A stretch of 64,000 nucleotides of DNA from Pyrrhosoma nymphula (Eukaryota; Arthropoda; Insecta; Odonata; Coenagrionidae): positions 23,191,096 through 23,255,095 of the forward strand of contig OY754330.1 of the NCBI GenBank assembly GCA_963573305.1, written 5' to 3'. This document shows positions 23,701 through 33,466 of this stretch, in pieces (the stretch's first letter is position 1; every line of letters begins with the position of its first letter). A program made the translations under genes and the position numbers. The notes below the pieces were generated by a model that was given only the letters and a program-made list of their open reading frames with translations, ran no database searches and was not told the DNA's origin.

Positions 23701-26488
23701 ATAATTTATTATAACAACTAAAGTGTTTTAATTTTTTTTCAGTGATGTGATTCATTACAGTATTGCATGGCTGATTTTTCATTATGATTTTACCATGTTA
23801 AGTAATTAAAATCTGCCTCATTCTTGCTCACTTTATTGCTCTGAACCTAATGTTGGCTGAGAAATATTTAGAAAAAAATGATTAAAATTGTCTGGTAGTT
23901 TTGCATTTACATTATTGTAATTATATGTATAAATTTGCACAATTTCAATATATCGCATTTTGAAAATTAAATAGAAGTACTAGTAATCTGTATTGTGCCT
24001 TGAATTTAAGTTTGCCCAACAAGCATGGCTCCATGGTTGAGCAGTGTACATTAGGGGACAGCAAAATGCACTTTTTTCTTCGAATCTCTGATGGATGCAA
24101 TGGATGTTACGGGTGCCCAGTCTAGAAACATTTGACTATAAGAATGTTTTCAGTATTCCAGTTTTTCACTGCTCTGGATTTAAGTTGAAATTTCAGTCAT
24201 TTTCAGGTTGGCAACCCGCATGACAGCAAACGTTTTTTACCCATTCTTTTGCTTTCATGAAGCCCTGCAGGTGACCATCCGGCTGCTGTGGCTGAAATAG
24301 GTAAGTAAATATGGCAAAGAATTGTTATCTGTTGATTAAAATTATTCCAGACTCAATATAACTGAATCTCCAAGCTTGTATTCATAAAGCATGTGTACAG
24401 CTATTCGCCCACCTTACTCTCCTTAGTAGGACGACCCAGAACTCACCATGTGAAAGGGGCTGTACCTTGAGTTCCTCCTTTGCCAGCCCACCCAAAGGAA
24501 CGTTTATGTCACAATAGCATGGTGCTGCTTCTTAGTCTTAAATATCGGCATTGCGGTGCACGATGTTATCATAGACCAGGTGAAACCATCTCTGCTGTTG
24601 AAGCTGCAAACTTGGAAAGCTGCTTCGGTGACTAACATCACCATTCGCTTCACAGTTTGTGTGTGACTGGGAAACTTCTTGATTGAAAGCGGGCCCACAT
24701 CTGTGTTCAGTGCCTGTGTAGTAGAGTAAGATGCCATTTCTATTTTAAGTTTTGCTTCATGACGCTTCCTCTCCTTAAGACTCTGCAAACGTACTGTTTC
24801 ACCCATGTCTATTTTTCCATTAACTGCGAGGCGAGTCTATTGCTGGTCTATGAAAAAGTTTTTCTCCTGGAAAGGTATCTTGTGTGCTGCTCTACAGCCA
24901 CAGTTTCAAATATTACAGCACTTGTATGCTGCAACGTTGAAGAGTGACTTCATATCAGGAGTTATAGATTCTCTTCTTTTTGAAATTCCCTTTTATTTTT
25001 CTCACCTCCTGTATTTTTCTTCACTGCCTGAAGTAGCCTCATTTGTCTCTCAATGTGTGCATTAATTAAGCGCTCATCAATTGTGGGAATGGACGCTGAC
25101 CTCCATATTTCTTCTACACGGCAGGTCACCCGCTTTCTCACCTCTAACCTATGAGGAAGGCATGCCTATCTTTCATTTGGTGGTACACAAACCAGTAATG
25201 TCTTAAGACATCTTCTTTTGTAGGCAGCTGCAAACCACTGAACTCCTTCGGAGCACCAACTATAGTACATTTAACTTTTAATCGCGTTTTGGGTATTTCT
25301 AATCCAAAAAATCAATCCAACCAAATTCTAAGGAACACTTGATGTGACTACTAGTTACTGCTGACACTGACTGAGGCTGGTAACCGCCAACAAACTCCCA
25401 CTGGTGGTTTCGGGTATTTTTTGATGTGGAAGAATTATTGTACACAATGTCTCTACTTATGAACGAGTTCCGAAACATGAGCTCGATTTGAGGAAGGCTC
25501 GATTTATTCGCAGGTCAAACAAATTTAACAAAATGTATCTTAATTCAGAATATTGAGGTGATCTTGCATGGTATTTTTGTTAACCATCCATGAAATGTAG
25601 CTACTTTGAAGAGCACACGTGCTTAGAGAAGACCGTGCATGATTGCTGAAAGTATTAACAGACACTGCCAAGCAACTGAGGTACAAAGACTATTCATGCC
25701 GCAGACGCATTTGTATTTCTGATAGGATTTTGAATTTTTCATGTATTTATATATCTACCAAAATCACTATCAATATCAGTTGAGTGGGCGAAGGACTGTA
25801 CACACACTTAATGAATACAAGCTTAGAGATCGAGTTATAATGAGTATGGAATCATATTAATCAACAAATAACAATTCTTTGCCATATTTACTTACCTATT
25901 TCAGTCACAGTAGCCGGATGGTCATCTGCAGGACTTTACCAAAGCAAAAAAAGGGGTAAAAAACGTTTGAAGTTGCGCGGGTTGGATACCTGAAAAAAGC
26001 CTGAAATTTCAAACAAAATCTGGATCAGTGAAAAATTGGAATATAGAAAAACTCTTTTTGTCTAATGCCTCTATACTGGGCACCTGTAATTTCCACCACA
26101 ACCATCGGAGATCCAAAGAAAATAGTGAATTTCGCTGTCCCCTAGTGTACACGTTAGGCCATCTCTATTTTGTTAAATAGTACATATCATGAAATGTGTA
26201 AAACCAAAGTCGAGTGGGAAATGTTCTTCAGTTGGGTGAGAGGGTGGGTCTAATTGTATAGTCCTCATATCTACTTTTTGTTCTTACCTTAAATTGTTAT
26301 GGGAAATGCAGTATGTAATTCATTAGGTGATTTTGTAGTCTGTTCTTACTTAATAACCTAAATGTAATTGTAAAATATTTTTAACTCAGGTGGTCCTTGC
26401 ATCCTTGCAGTTGGCAATTATGGCATGTGAAGTGACTGCAGCTTTCCTATGTGTGATGTCATTTTCCCGTTCTCACAGGTCACTCTAA
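8707..26488 (+). CDS. TMEM216: TMEM216-like four-pass ciliary transition-zone protein (join 8707-9027, 26390-26488)
   Basis: Exon 1 encodes 107 residues, from MYTMQSSLMFEVLLYLNSFY to LLWQTYVLRLE, and ends in phase 0 at gag|GTAAGC. Exon 2 follows TTAACTCAG at 26390 and encodes 32 residues plus a stop, VVLASLQLAIMACEVTAAFL and a short basic tail. The joined 139-residue protein has four hydrophobic segments and keeps TMEM216 hallmarks: LPYP after the first helix, a charged turn GNLTERNGPL, and LQTYVLRLEV-like residues across the exon junction. Human TMEM216 is about 145 residues. In animals it belongs to the MKS/tectonic complex that gates the ciliary transition zone. Either Met1 or Met4 could be the start. 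The 17.4 kb intron is packed with transposons on both strands. TMEM17/TMEM80 relatives are the main alternative. Confidence 0.85.
9028..10741 (+). other. First part of TMEM216-like intron
   Basis: No exon or clear mobile element was recognised. At 10476-10570 a TTTAACCCTTTCGTGCTGAATG sequence looks like one end of a TTAA-inserting element, followed by a near-duplicated GAATGTCGGC.ATAGC motif, but no matching second end was found. Confidence 0.4.
10745..11020 (+). mobile_element. tRNA-derived SINE, second family
   Basis: The head reads TGGCCTAGTGGGTAGAGCGC (A box) followed by CCGGGTTAAAATCCGGG (B-box arm, 10801-10817), a plausible tRNA acceptor-less fold. A unique body follows with an inverted CTCGAG.../TTCGAGG segment and a GTGAAATTCAC palindrome. 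It differs from the SINE at 5803 and 62130 after the B box. A real tRNA is unlikely because the acceptor stem does not close. Confidence 0.6.
12431..12603. mobile_element. 173-bp MITE with 22-bp TIR and TA duplication
   Basis: The ends read CCATATTTGCACGAATCTAA and, reverse-complemented, CCGTATTTGCACGAATCTAA. TA flanks both ends (12429-12430 and 12604-12605). It is inserted inside the LINE reverse transcriptase between the GFMPGSG and EKAYDRV motifs. The TA target points to the Tc1/mariner group. Confidence 0.8.
12768..12979. repeat. Palindromic element with roughly 55-60 bp arms
   Basis: The left arm (about 12768-12828, from GGAATACTCGATAAACTGAG through GGTTTCACACCGGGTCAGG) is nearly the reverse complement of the right arm (about 12922-12979). 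The centre contains CTGATAACGATGGGAGTG on the - strand followed by GTCAAAATGTT, resembling a degraded hammerhead core (CTGATGA...GAAA). It splits the LINE at its IPGNIF motif. It may be a Penelope-type repeat remnant. Confidence 0.6.
14271..14585. mobile_element. pogo/Tigger-type MITE, about 315 bp
   Basis: The left end CAGTAAAAC...CTCCAACTATCCAGAT and the right end (reverse complement CAGTAGAGCTCCAATTATCCGG) form imperfect TIRs; the left one carries a short insertion. TA flanks both sides. No coding capacity. Confidence 0.65.
14720..14944. mobile_element. piggyBac-type MITE with TTAA target duplication
   Basis: TTAA|CCCATTCAA at the left and TTGAATGGG|TTAA at the right bound 217 bp. TTAA duplication with CCC-starting ends is characteristic of the piggyBac superfamily. 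No open frame. Confidence 0.65.
16620..19070 (+). mobile_element. Decayed LINE with restriction-like endonuclease domain (R2/R4/Dong type)
   Basis: The + strand carries reverse-transcriptase and C-terminal motifs of the R2/R4 lineage with many lesions. Motif A: MAWVNYKKALGTILHELLIA. Next SLSPLLFCISL near 16895-16925. Then VTCLFYANDVKLNAS (the YxDD box with ND) near 17010, and IGMGYGLDKCSFIHL near 17100. The thumb, after a hAT insertion, has LATNMFVVSTLLYNSRC and LHPKSCVARLYLPCNVGGRA. The downstream C-terminal part has YTYLAWHNVALKLIF, KPDIVLLN and LLNSIKCIPAWLAAHMQRLS. This matches the nucleic-acid-binding and PD-(D/E)XK-like end of such LINEs. The copy is non-functional. Confidence 0.75.
17333..17804. 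mobile_element. Non-autonomous hAT element, 472 bp, inside the LINE
   Basis: The ends are CAGGGGCGGATCCAGGATTT and, reverse-complemented, CATAGGCGGATTTAGGGGG. They are flanked by an 8-bp duplication CTGTTTGG (17325-17332) / CTGTCTGG (17805-17812) with one mismatch. G and C homopolymer runs lie just inside the ends. It breaks the reverse transcriptase between the DKCSF region and the thumb. Confidence 0.8.
19569..20830 (-). mobile_element. 5'-truncated LINE of the jockey/CR1 group
   Basis: The - strand encodes HQHGFRKNKSTLSAIYEVIN, LLFDLTEAFDLVNHSLLSEK and SVLGPILFLIYINDL. The catalytic box LFADDTN is intact. Further on are STKFLGLFLNSHLYWDSHID, LYYGLCYSHIVQTILFWGSS and a C-terminal GPRNMGLILYNKLP. 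A small deletion and frame change near 20470 removes the usual PQG before SVLGP, and another frame change follows near 19740. The N-terminal endonuclease is absent. Confidence 0.82.
21116..23590 (+). mobile_element. Tc1-like element with long TIRs, 2.48 kb
   Basis: The ends read TA|CTATGGGG and CCCCATAG|TA. The terminal inverted repeats are long, about 200 bp or more: CCAACAAACGGAGCGCC and ATAACCTTGTATGCATTTGA in the left arm reappear inverted in the right arm (about 23315-23590). Between them is a decayed transposase. TA duplication and SPDLNPI in the transposase support Tc1/mariner. Confidence 0.8.
21522..22560 (+). pseudogene. Decayed Tc1-like transposase
   Basis: Segments read in order on the + strand. 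An N-terminal helix-turn-helix: YINGILKSGLTVAQTLRAIN and RKYIYCWLKCYREGD. A middle part: HIMRNHLHEAGMRNCRLARK and RLDFAHSYVDMDQSYRNIVI, with FVDDK in place of FSDE. Near 22395-22440, QWPPNSPDLNPIQKACNLMV carries the second conserved Asp. Stops and frameshifts separate the segments, so it is not functional. It lies centrally in the long-TIR element. Confidence 0.75.
24051..26145 (-). mobile_element. Long-TIR DNA transposon of an unnamed superfamily, copy A (internally deleted)
   Basis: Terminal inverted repeats of about 370 bp (24051-24420 and 25785-26145) start TTAGGGGACAGC / CTAGGGGACAGC. They are flanked by a 6-bp duplication TGTACA (24045-24050 and 26146-26151). The - strand interior encodes a broken protein whose segments VGAPKEFSGLQLPTKEDVLR (near 25240) and CGCRAAHKIPFQEKNFFIDQ (near 24870) match the transposase of the element at 55014-58340. 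The C-terminal half is missing. A 6-bp duplication has been reported for the IS3EU and Dada superfamilies; assignment is open. Confidence 0.75.
24500..25300 (-). pseudogene. N-terminal remnant of the copy A transposase
   Basis: Read right to left: a basic region with GAPKEFSGLQLPTKEDVLRH, then LFNVAAYKCC, a Cys-rich NCGCRAAHKIP stretch and FFIDQQ, then MGETVRLQSLKERKRHEAKL. The Cys and His spacing corresponds to CSCKCENRESCDCPLQHKVP in copy B, so this is probably a metal-binding N-terminal module. Several stops are present and the catalytic region is deleted. Confidence 0.65.
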
Positions 26489-26991
26489 AAGTGCCAATTC
26501 TAGTCATTTTATTTAAGTAAGTGTAAATCCTTATCTATAGTGCAATAGGTTATTTACTGTTAAATTTATGCAAAGGTAATAATGTGCAAGCAGTCTTTCA
26601 AGGCCTATCAGTTAGTTGCTCTCTGTTTTATGGCTACTATGGCCTTTTTAAAGTTCACATTTTTCTCAAATGCTCCAAGAACATAGTCTTTTATTACACT
26701 TTGGACTTGTCGAATCATCATTCAGCATTATAATGGAATTCATTCCATTCTGGAAGAGTTATAATGATATATAAAATTCTATCTTCAGTTTCATTTCCTG
26801 AAAGTTAATTATAGATTAGGAAGATCATTCTAATTAAGGTTAATGTTAGGAATTTTTGTTTTCCACAATGGACACTCAATCAAATGCAATGTTGGGACCA
26901 TCAATCCTCTGGCCCAGTCTCTGACAACAGCCCAGGAATAAGGATTTTGTTAACAGCTAAATCTTAAAAATGTCAAATGGTACCCCGACAG

Positions 26992-27662
26992 AAGATCACG
27001 ATGACATCAGATCACGCAACAACAGATCACGAAGAACAGATCACGAAGACATTAGATCACGATGACAACAGATCACAATGACAATAGATCATGATATACA
27101 AAAAACGCTGTATTTAAATAAGTGAAAGATAGAATAAACCTAATAACACGGGTTTCACTTCATCAGATATATTTCACTGTTATAATTCCTAATAACATGA
27201 TACAAATCACACTTATGCACTTTATTATCATTTAGGGTTATTTGGTTGGGCAAATCACTGTAGTTTTACGCAAAACAATCACCATTGGGGTGGGTTGGGT
27301 AGTGACCAATTCCTAAGGGTATTCGTGAAAAAAGAAACGTAACTATCCGCCAAATAACCTCCTCCCCAGGTAGCCTTGAAGGTTACCCGTGCCTCCAGTC
27401 TCAAGGAGTTCGTGCGTTTCCCCGCTTGGTGGCGCTGTCATCAGGTATGCCAGTTATGTTCTACATTCGGAACGACTCCGCTGCACCCCCCTCCCAATTA
27501 CACATCTGCAGCAAAATATCCACAAAATATTGAAGGAAAAGATATTACAAAGTAATTTTCCCATTTTAATCGTGATTTAGTGTCGCGTGATCTGTTATCG
27601 TCGTGATCTGTTGTCTTCGTGATCTGTTTTCGCGTGATCTGTTGTCGCATGGTCTAATGTCA
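26992..27662. mobile_element. Foldback-type element with inverted arrays of a 16-bp repeat
   Basis: The left array (26992-27095) has seven variant copies of AGATCACGANGACAAC. The right array (27580-27662) has five or six copies in the opposite orientation. They bracket about 480 bp of unique DNA without a supported gene. Inverted terminal arrays of short tandem repeats are the hallmark of foldback elements. No clear target duplication was found. Confidence 0.7.
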
Positions 27663-27777
27663 TGGATCCATGTCAAATACTGATTAATATCTCTGGATTA
27701 TTGGAATACATTCTCATAATTCCCTCATTCCATTTTCTCGAGAGTCCAGTCTTGGAAGACTGGATGCTTGGTTTGCA

Positions 27778-28057
27778 CAGGGGCGGATTCAGCATCAAAT
27801 TTGGGGGAGGGGGGGGTCATGACTTGGGTCTGGGGAGTATGGAATACCCCCCCGGTAGAGAGGGGCGTTCTCCCAGGGGGTATTCCATACTCAAACTTCT
27901 CTCACGTTTGGGACTTGTAGCCATGCATTTACATATGCACTCCCTTTACTCCTTTAAAAAGATACATAAACTATTAAACTAATAAAAATTAAAAATTTTG
28001 ATAAAATTTGGGGGGGGTCATGGCCCCTGTGACCCCCCCCCCCTAAATCCGCCACTG
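27778..28057. mobile_element. Non-autonomous hAT element, 280 bp
   Basis: The ends CAGGGGCGGATTCAGC / CAGTGGCGGATTTAGGGGG are flanked by an 8-bp duplication GGTTTGCA (27770-27777) / GGTTTACA (28058-28065). It is the same family as 17333-17804. The centre holds an inverted repeat, GTATGGAATACCCCC / GGGGGTATTCCATAC (about 27837-27893). Confidence 0.8.
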
Positions 28058-28065
28058 GGTTTACA

Positions 28066-28380
28066 TATCATGACGATGATTTGAGCAACTATAGACCTAT
28101 TGCCATTCAAAATACTGTTTCAAAAATTTTGGAAAAGTCATGCACTTACAACTTGTATATTACCTTGAAAAGTATAGCATGTTTTCTACTTCACAACATA
28201 GATTCAGGAAAGTCTACTGTGTCTTTTGTTTATGAAGCACTGGATATAATATTAACTCCTGAGACTAGAGAAAGGAAACCTTTGCGACTTTCTAGAAACG
28301 GCATAGAAACCCAATTTCTCCATCGTGATGTTTTCTAAGTTGGATAGAAAGGGTCTTTGGGTACACAATTATTTTCTCTA
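28066..28380 (+). mobile_element. LINE reverse-transcriptase remnant
   Basis: The + strand encodes DDLSNYRPIAIQNTVSKILE, the NYRPIS motif common to jockey/CR1-group reverse transcriptases. Recognisable similarity is lost by about 28300. It begins directly beside the hAT insertion, which probably landed in this copy. Confidence 0.6.
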
Positions 28381-30015
28381 AGGAAAATTGTTCAGGAAAT
28401 GCTCACACATTCGGTAAAGCGTGCAGAACGTTTGGACCCTTCTAGTGTTCATATAATGTTCAGCATGCATTGTGAATGCGAAAGGTATGTTTAAAAAATA
28501 ATTTTTAAGAGGAAATTTTGCATTTTGAATTTTCTTTTAATGTAAATATTTTACCTAATTTTATGTAAACATTAACTTAATTCTTAAGGATTTTTAGTAA
28601 ATTGATAGAAAAATTATTTTTCATAAATTCTTCATAAAAATTTGTTTATTGTACATTATGGTGTCATAAATTTCAGGAAGTGTGCTGAACACTTATCAGA
28701 TGCTTAGGAAATCATGCTTAACATTTCCTTGCAAGCTTCAAAAATGCTCCAAATCTCATTTTGTAAAATAAAGAGTGTTCCAGTATTTTTTCAAATTGAT
28801 GAAAATGTAGAAAAAGAGATCAGAAATTCCCCTCAGGCCTTCCATGGGGTTAAAGTCTCCATGCTGGCAGAGGATTTTTTTTGCTTCAGTGGAAGACCTG
28901 CATTGAATATCCTGGGCAAGCACGAGGTATAAAATAGACATCATTTCGCATTCAAGTGCATGAAATCAAGGGGTCGTAATAACCGAACAAATTTGTGTAT
29001 ACTCTTTATTTTTCCAGTTGTAGTGAAGGGTAGGAAGGAAGGGAAAAAGCTTACAGAGAGGAAATTGTCACGCATGATAAGTACATCTAATGAGTGAATA
29101 AAAATTATGACTAGCATGAGACCTTGTACCGATCTCTTCTTGCCATCCAAAATACGATGATGGAAGATGAGGTTTAGAGTAATCAGTTTGAGATCGTGAG
29201 ATCTCCCTCAAATGATAAGACCTAATTACTGCTCAATCATAATATGTATGTACTCTGCTGCAATATGTCTCAAAATAATCGCAGCTTATACAGGCATTAC
29301 TCATTTTGAATTCAGCATAGCCTAAATTAATGTATATCACTTAATGAGTTATTTGCCTGTGGCTTTGAGGGTAAAATTCTGGTTAAAAGTACTGGTTGCT
29401 GTTTTTAAATCTTGGGAGGGTAATTCTGTATTTAACTCATCAGTATGTCAGAGTGGCATCATATTCCTTGTATGTACAACTATTCTAAGTGTTCTAAATT
29501 AACCGTACAAATGTAGCGCTGAGAAATAAGAGCAAAATTGTCCCGAGTGGTCCTAGAATTTGGTACACCATATATTCGACAATGATAATTTGCTCTTATG
29601 TACCCATAAGAAAATACGCTTAATAAGTGCTGTTTCCCAACATTATTCATTAAAACTACAGTCAAGTCTCTTTATAGTGAAATATGGTACAGTGAATTCA
29701 GTGTAGTGAAATGATCCCTCTCTTAAACTGCCTTAGTCCCACCTGTCAGTATAGGTTTCTATGTCTAAAAATTTAATATCATGAAATCACTATTCAAATC
29801 CAAAGTTTAGCTTGTGTATGATATTTTGAAATACGAGCTTTGAATTTTTATCAGTAAATATATCCAAATGGCTAATCATTTCTTGAATGTGATTATGTAC
29901 AAATTTGGCACCAATTTTCCATTGTCTTTTTTCTAAATATGCAATTTAAATAATTTTATATACAGCTTGTACTTTAACCATCAGCATGACAAAGTAGTAA
30001 TTTGCTTTTGGCATA
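28380..30015. other. Intergenic DNA without supported genes
   Basis: Open frames here are short and show no family pattern. A CAGTCAAGTCTCTTTATAGTGA motif near 29661 resembles a pogo/Tigger-type terminus, but no partner end was found. Confidence 0.4.
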
Positions 30016-31418
30016 CCACATACATTTGAGTATAAGTTGATTCGTGTATAAGTCGGTCCTTTTTTCAGCCGAAAATATCAACTAAAATCAATGACTTGAG
30101 CATAGATATGTAGATAATGATTTTATTACTGTCGGTTACATTTTCAGTTACATAGTAATCGTCAAGTACAAATAATTTATAATATGTAATAATTTAATTG
30201 TAACATATAAGGTACAATTTTAGTTGTTTCATTTCCCTTCCAAATAAACAAACAATGTGCAGTCATAATATACAGTTACTCATATGAATAGTCTACAAAT
30301 AATGCACATTAAGTCAAGGTGAATAAAAAAATTTCGTGATATCCAATTGTTTAGTGATTAAAAACGCAAACCATAAAAGGTGGAAGGATTGATGCCAAGA
30401 GTGACAAAATTATAAAAAAGTTTCAATAATTTATCAATAATATCTTTAACTGCTACAAAATTGGTCATGTATATAAGTCTACAGCTTCCTTCGACGTGAT
30501 TATCAGCATTAATGGTGAAGCAGTTATGTCATCATCACCTTGATTAAGAGCATCAACTCCAGGGAGTTATTTTATGTATAATTTGATATTCTAACATATG
30601 CTGGAAAGGATTTAGATTGCGAAGTTAGATGAAAAGAAGGTATTAGTGATTCTTTGGAATTTTTTTACATTCTGTGCTCCAATAAACTGTTTGACTTCAA
30701 CAAAAATCCACCATTGGTGCTGAAGATTAAGGAAATAGAATATTTTCCGGAAGAGAAGGGTATTCACAAATATTTGGAGCTCAAATAGAAAGTATAAAAT
30801 GAGATCTGTGAAGTTAGTGTTGAGTATCACCTGGCCGTCTGAGTGTGTGGTGTAGCGAGGAACATAGAAGCTGAGCATTTACCGATTTCGTGACTAGAAG
30901 TCCACATCCTTTCGTTTCATCTCATTAATGAGTTCAGTATTCAGAATATTATATGCAATTTTTCTCTAAGTTATTTTTATCCACTGAAGGTAAAAAAAAT
31001 GCACAATATCAATTAGTATACGTATATGGAGGTTTACAGACCTAGCATCATCCTTAGGTAATGGGGAAATCCTTGTGTTTCGGGTCGGTTATGCGATATT
31101 TGTATTTGCACTATACAATTGGCCATATTTAATGCGTTAAAGCGCAAATGCATATAGCAAAGCAGAAGTACCAAGCGTATTTGTCAGTGGTAGATCATAA
31201 TATGAAACTTATAACGTTAATCTAATGCATTTCTTGGCAAATGTTCTCCGTGACTTAACAGTAATAGGTAGGTAACTATGGTTTTATGCAGCAGCATATG
31301 TAGGATTTCCTTCTGGGGGGGGGGGGGGGGGGGGTTCATTAATACTTATGTGCATCATCATAAAATATTTAGATTATTATTCACTAAAACAATGGTTAAA
31401 TTAGCATTTTCTTAAATG

Positions 31419-31808
31419 AAATACTAACTTTGTTTCCTTCCACAGATTTATTTTCTTGGTACAACATGTTTCGACACATCGGTGTCATCATCAGGTACAA
31501 ATTCAAACATAGTTTTCACGTGTATATATATCATGAGGGTAGTGGGTTATCAGGAGGGGGAAAAAACCCAGGGTGGGGAGAGGTAAGGGGTGACGGTTGG
31601 AGTATGAGTCGATGGAAAACCGTGAGTGGGGAAGGGGTGAGAGGTGGGAGATGACTTGGCGTGGGTTTCCTGCCTTGGGTTAGGGATTAAGGAGGTGGTG
31701 GGTTGTCAGCAGGTGGGGAGAGGGGTGGGAGGGCCACGGGTGTCCGTTTCTCTGTAAGGGATAGAGAGACTTCTAGGAGGGGGGAAATTTTTTCAAAAAG
31801 GATGTCAT
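31419..31808. repeat. Penelope inverted repeat, 3' copy
   Basis: Near-identical, in reverse complement, to 33063-33466. It includes a hammerhead-like motif (31453-31498 on the - strand) and a G-rich stretch. It overlaps the C-terminal codons of the endonuclease frame. Confidence 0.85.
31453..31498 (-). ncRNA. Hammerhead ribozyme motif in the Penelope repeat, sense strand
   Basis: The - strand reads GTAC-CTGATGA-T-GACAC-CGAT-GTGTC-GAAAC-AT-GTT-GTAC. This gives a 4-bp stem I, the CUGAUGA core, a 5-bp stem II with a CGAU loop, the GAAA core, a 2-bp stem III with an AU loop, and a GUU cleavage triplet. One extra U precedes stem II. Hammerheads with a very short stem III are known in Penelope-like repeats. 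Confidence 0.7.
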
Positions 31809-32095
31809 TAAGTAAAACGTATTTCTTCATGTTCCTTCTGATTTCCAGCTCCTCCCTCTTGTCCATCTTTTTCCCTTTCCTTTCTTGGTGCAATATCTCT
31901 GGTGTGAAATCGCTGCAATGGCCCTCCTCCCATAGATGTTTGGCGAAGTGGGACTGGGAAAGATGACATGTCCGGAAACACCTCCTATGTTCAGAGATTC
32001 TTGTCTCAAAGGTGCGTCCTGTTTGTCCGATGTAAGCAGCATTGCAGTCGTTGCACTTTAATTTATATATACCACTATTTTCTAATGGTTGTACT
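31700..32095 (-). CDS. GIY-YIG endonuclease domain of the Penelope-like element
   Basis: The - strand reads PLENSGIYKLKCNDCNAAYI, then GQTGRTFETRISEHRRCF, then FAKHLWEEGHCSDF. This is the GIY-YIG nuclease signature: GIY, then YIG, then the catalytic Arg in R-x-x-E-H-R. It follows the reverse transcriptase on the same strand, as in Penelope-like elements, where it nicks the target for insertion. The frame runs on through a basic Lys/Glu-rich tail. The linker between RT and nuclease (about 32095-32530) contains at least one stop or frame change, so the full protein is broken. Confidence 0.8.
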
Positions 32096-32529
32096 CAGTC
32101 TTTTGCATGGTTGAGGAATTTCTTAAGGTTGTCATTGTTATAGAATGCTACTTTGTAATGATCTCTTGGGAATAGGCTGCTTATTCTTTCTGAAATCATT
32201 CCATAATATGGCAATTTAAACCACCGAATCTTTACTTTTTCTTTGTTCCCTTGAGTGTAGAATAGTTGTTGGGCTTTGATGGAGCGTTTTTTAAGGAGCA
32301 TTTTATCAATAATATTCTTATTGTAACCATTTGAGACGGCTATTGTTTTAATGGTTTAAAATTCTTGGTTGAAATCCTCTTTAGAGAGAGGAATATTCAT
32401 AAGTCTGTTTAAAAGGAAGTGGAAAACAGATAGCTTTTGCGATACGTGATGACGGGAGTCTGAGTGAATAATGTGGGTGGTGGTGGTGTCTTTGCGGAAA
32501 ATGGAAAATTCAAATTTCTTGTATATTTT

Positions 32530-33062
32530 TTATACTGTCACATCTAGGAAATTCAGTTTGCCCTCTTTTTCTTTCTCACAAGTAAGATGTACATTTTTGT
32601 GTTGAGTATTCAGAATATTTAGGAAATTGTCCAATTGTCTCTCCGTGCCAGTCCACATGGCGAAGACATCATCTACGTAGCGGAACCAACAATAAATATT
32701 CGTCGTGCACACTGCGATACTACTGAACAATTTTTCTTCCAGACTGTCCATAAAGAGTTCGGCTAAGAGTGGCGATAAGGGGGATCCCATCGCCAATCCT
32801 TCACTTTGTTTATAATATTCACCGTTAAATTTAAAGTAATTCTTTCCTACACACACTTCCAATAACGAAACAAATTCACTGACGAGTTTTTCTTCCAAAC
32901 CCACATTTTTCAGAACTTTCTTGGCAACACTCACTGCATCCAATACTGGGATACTTGTAAAGAGGTTCTCTACATCAACGACACTAGTAGGTATTTGGAG
33001 GAGCAAGGAGGAGGTTCTCTTCGATAGTCGTTCACAGAAGTCTCTTGTGTTTTTCACTGCAA
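32530..33062 (-). CDS. Penelope-type reverse transcriptase, 5'-truncated
   Basis: Read from 33062, the frame carries SVVDVENLFTSIPVLDAVSV (motif A, Asp present), YYKQSEGLAMGSPLSPLLAE (motif B), WFRYVDDVFAMWTGTERQLD (motif C with intact YVDD) and KLNFLDVTV (motif D/E region). The QHKNVHLTCEKE segment before it is typical of Penelope. The N-terminal half is missing and the frame is fused directly to the inverted terminal repeat. It is probably an inactive truncated copy, though the core catalytic residues are kept. Confidence 0.85.
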
Positions 33063-33466
33063 ATCTAGGGTGGAAATGACATCCTTTTTGAAAAAATTTC
33101 CCCCTCCTAGAAGTCTCTCTATCCCTTACAGAGAAATGGACACCCGTGGCCCTCCCACCCCTCTCCCCACCTGCTGACAACCCACCACCTCCTTAATCCC
33201 TAACCCAAGGCAGGAAGCCCATGCCAAGTCATCTCCCACCTCTCACCCCTTCCCCACTCACGGTTTTCCATCGACTCATACTCCAACCGTCACCCCTTAC
33301 CTCTCCCCACCCTGGGTTTTTTTCCCCTCCTGATAACCCACTACCCTCATGATATATATACATGTGAAAACTATGTTTGAATTTGTACCTGATGATGACA
33401 CCGATGTGTCGAAACATGTTGTACCAAGAAAATAAATCTGTGGAAGGAAACAAAGTTAGTATTTTG
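33063..33466. repeat. Penelope inverted repeat, 5' copy
   Basis: Reverse complement of 31419-31808. It contains the second hammerhead motif (33383-33428, here on the + strand). The close match between copies suggests a recent insertion. Confidence 0.85.
33383..33428 (+). ncRNA. Hammerhead ribozyme motif, inverted copy
   Basis: The same core as 31453-31498 (CTGATGA, GACAC/GTGTC stem II, GAAAC-AT-GTT) in opposite orientation, antisense to the element's coding strand. Confidence 0.65.

Noticed and set aside
26992..27662. CRISPR-like array from the regularly spaced GATCACG repeats
   Set aside because: Repeats and spacers are far too short and variable, the arrays are inverted relative to each other, and the genome is eukaryotic.
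31703..31966. Open frame in the Penelope repeat on the + strand
   Set aside because: It is the shadow of the inverted repeat and the GIY-YIG coding strand; the same peptide start recurs at the other repeat only because the repeat is inverted.
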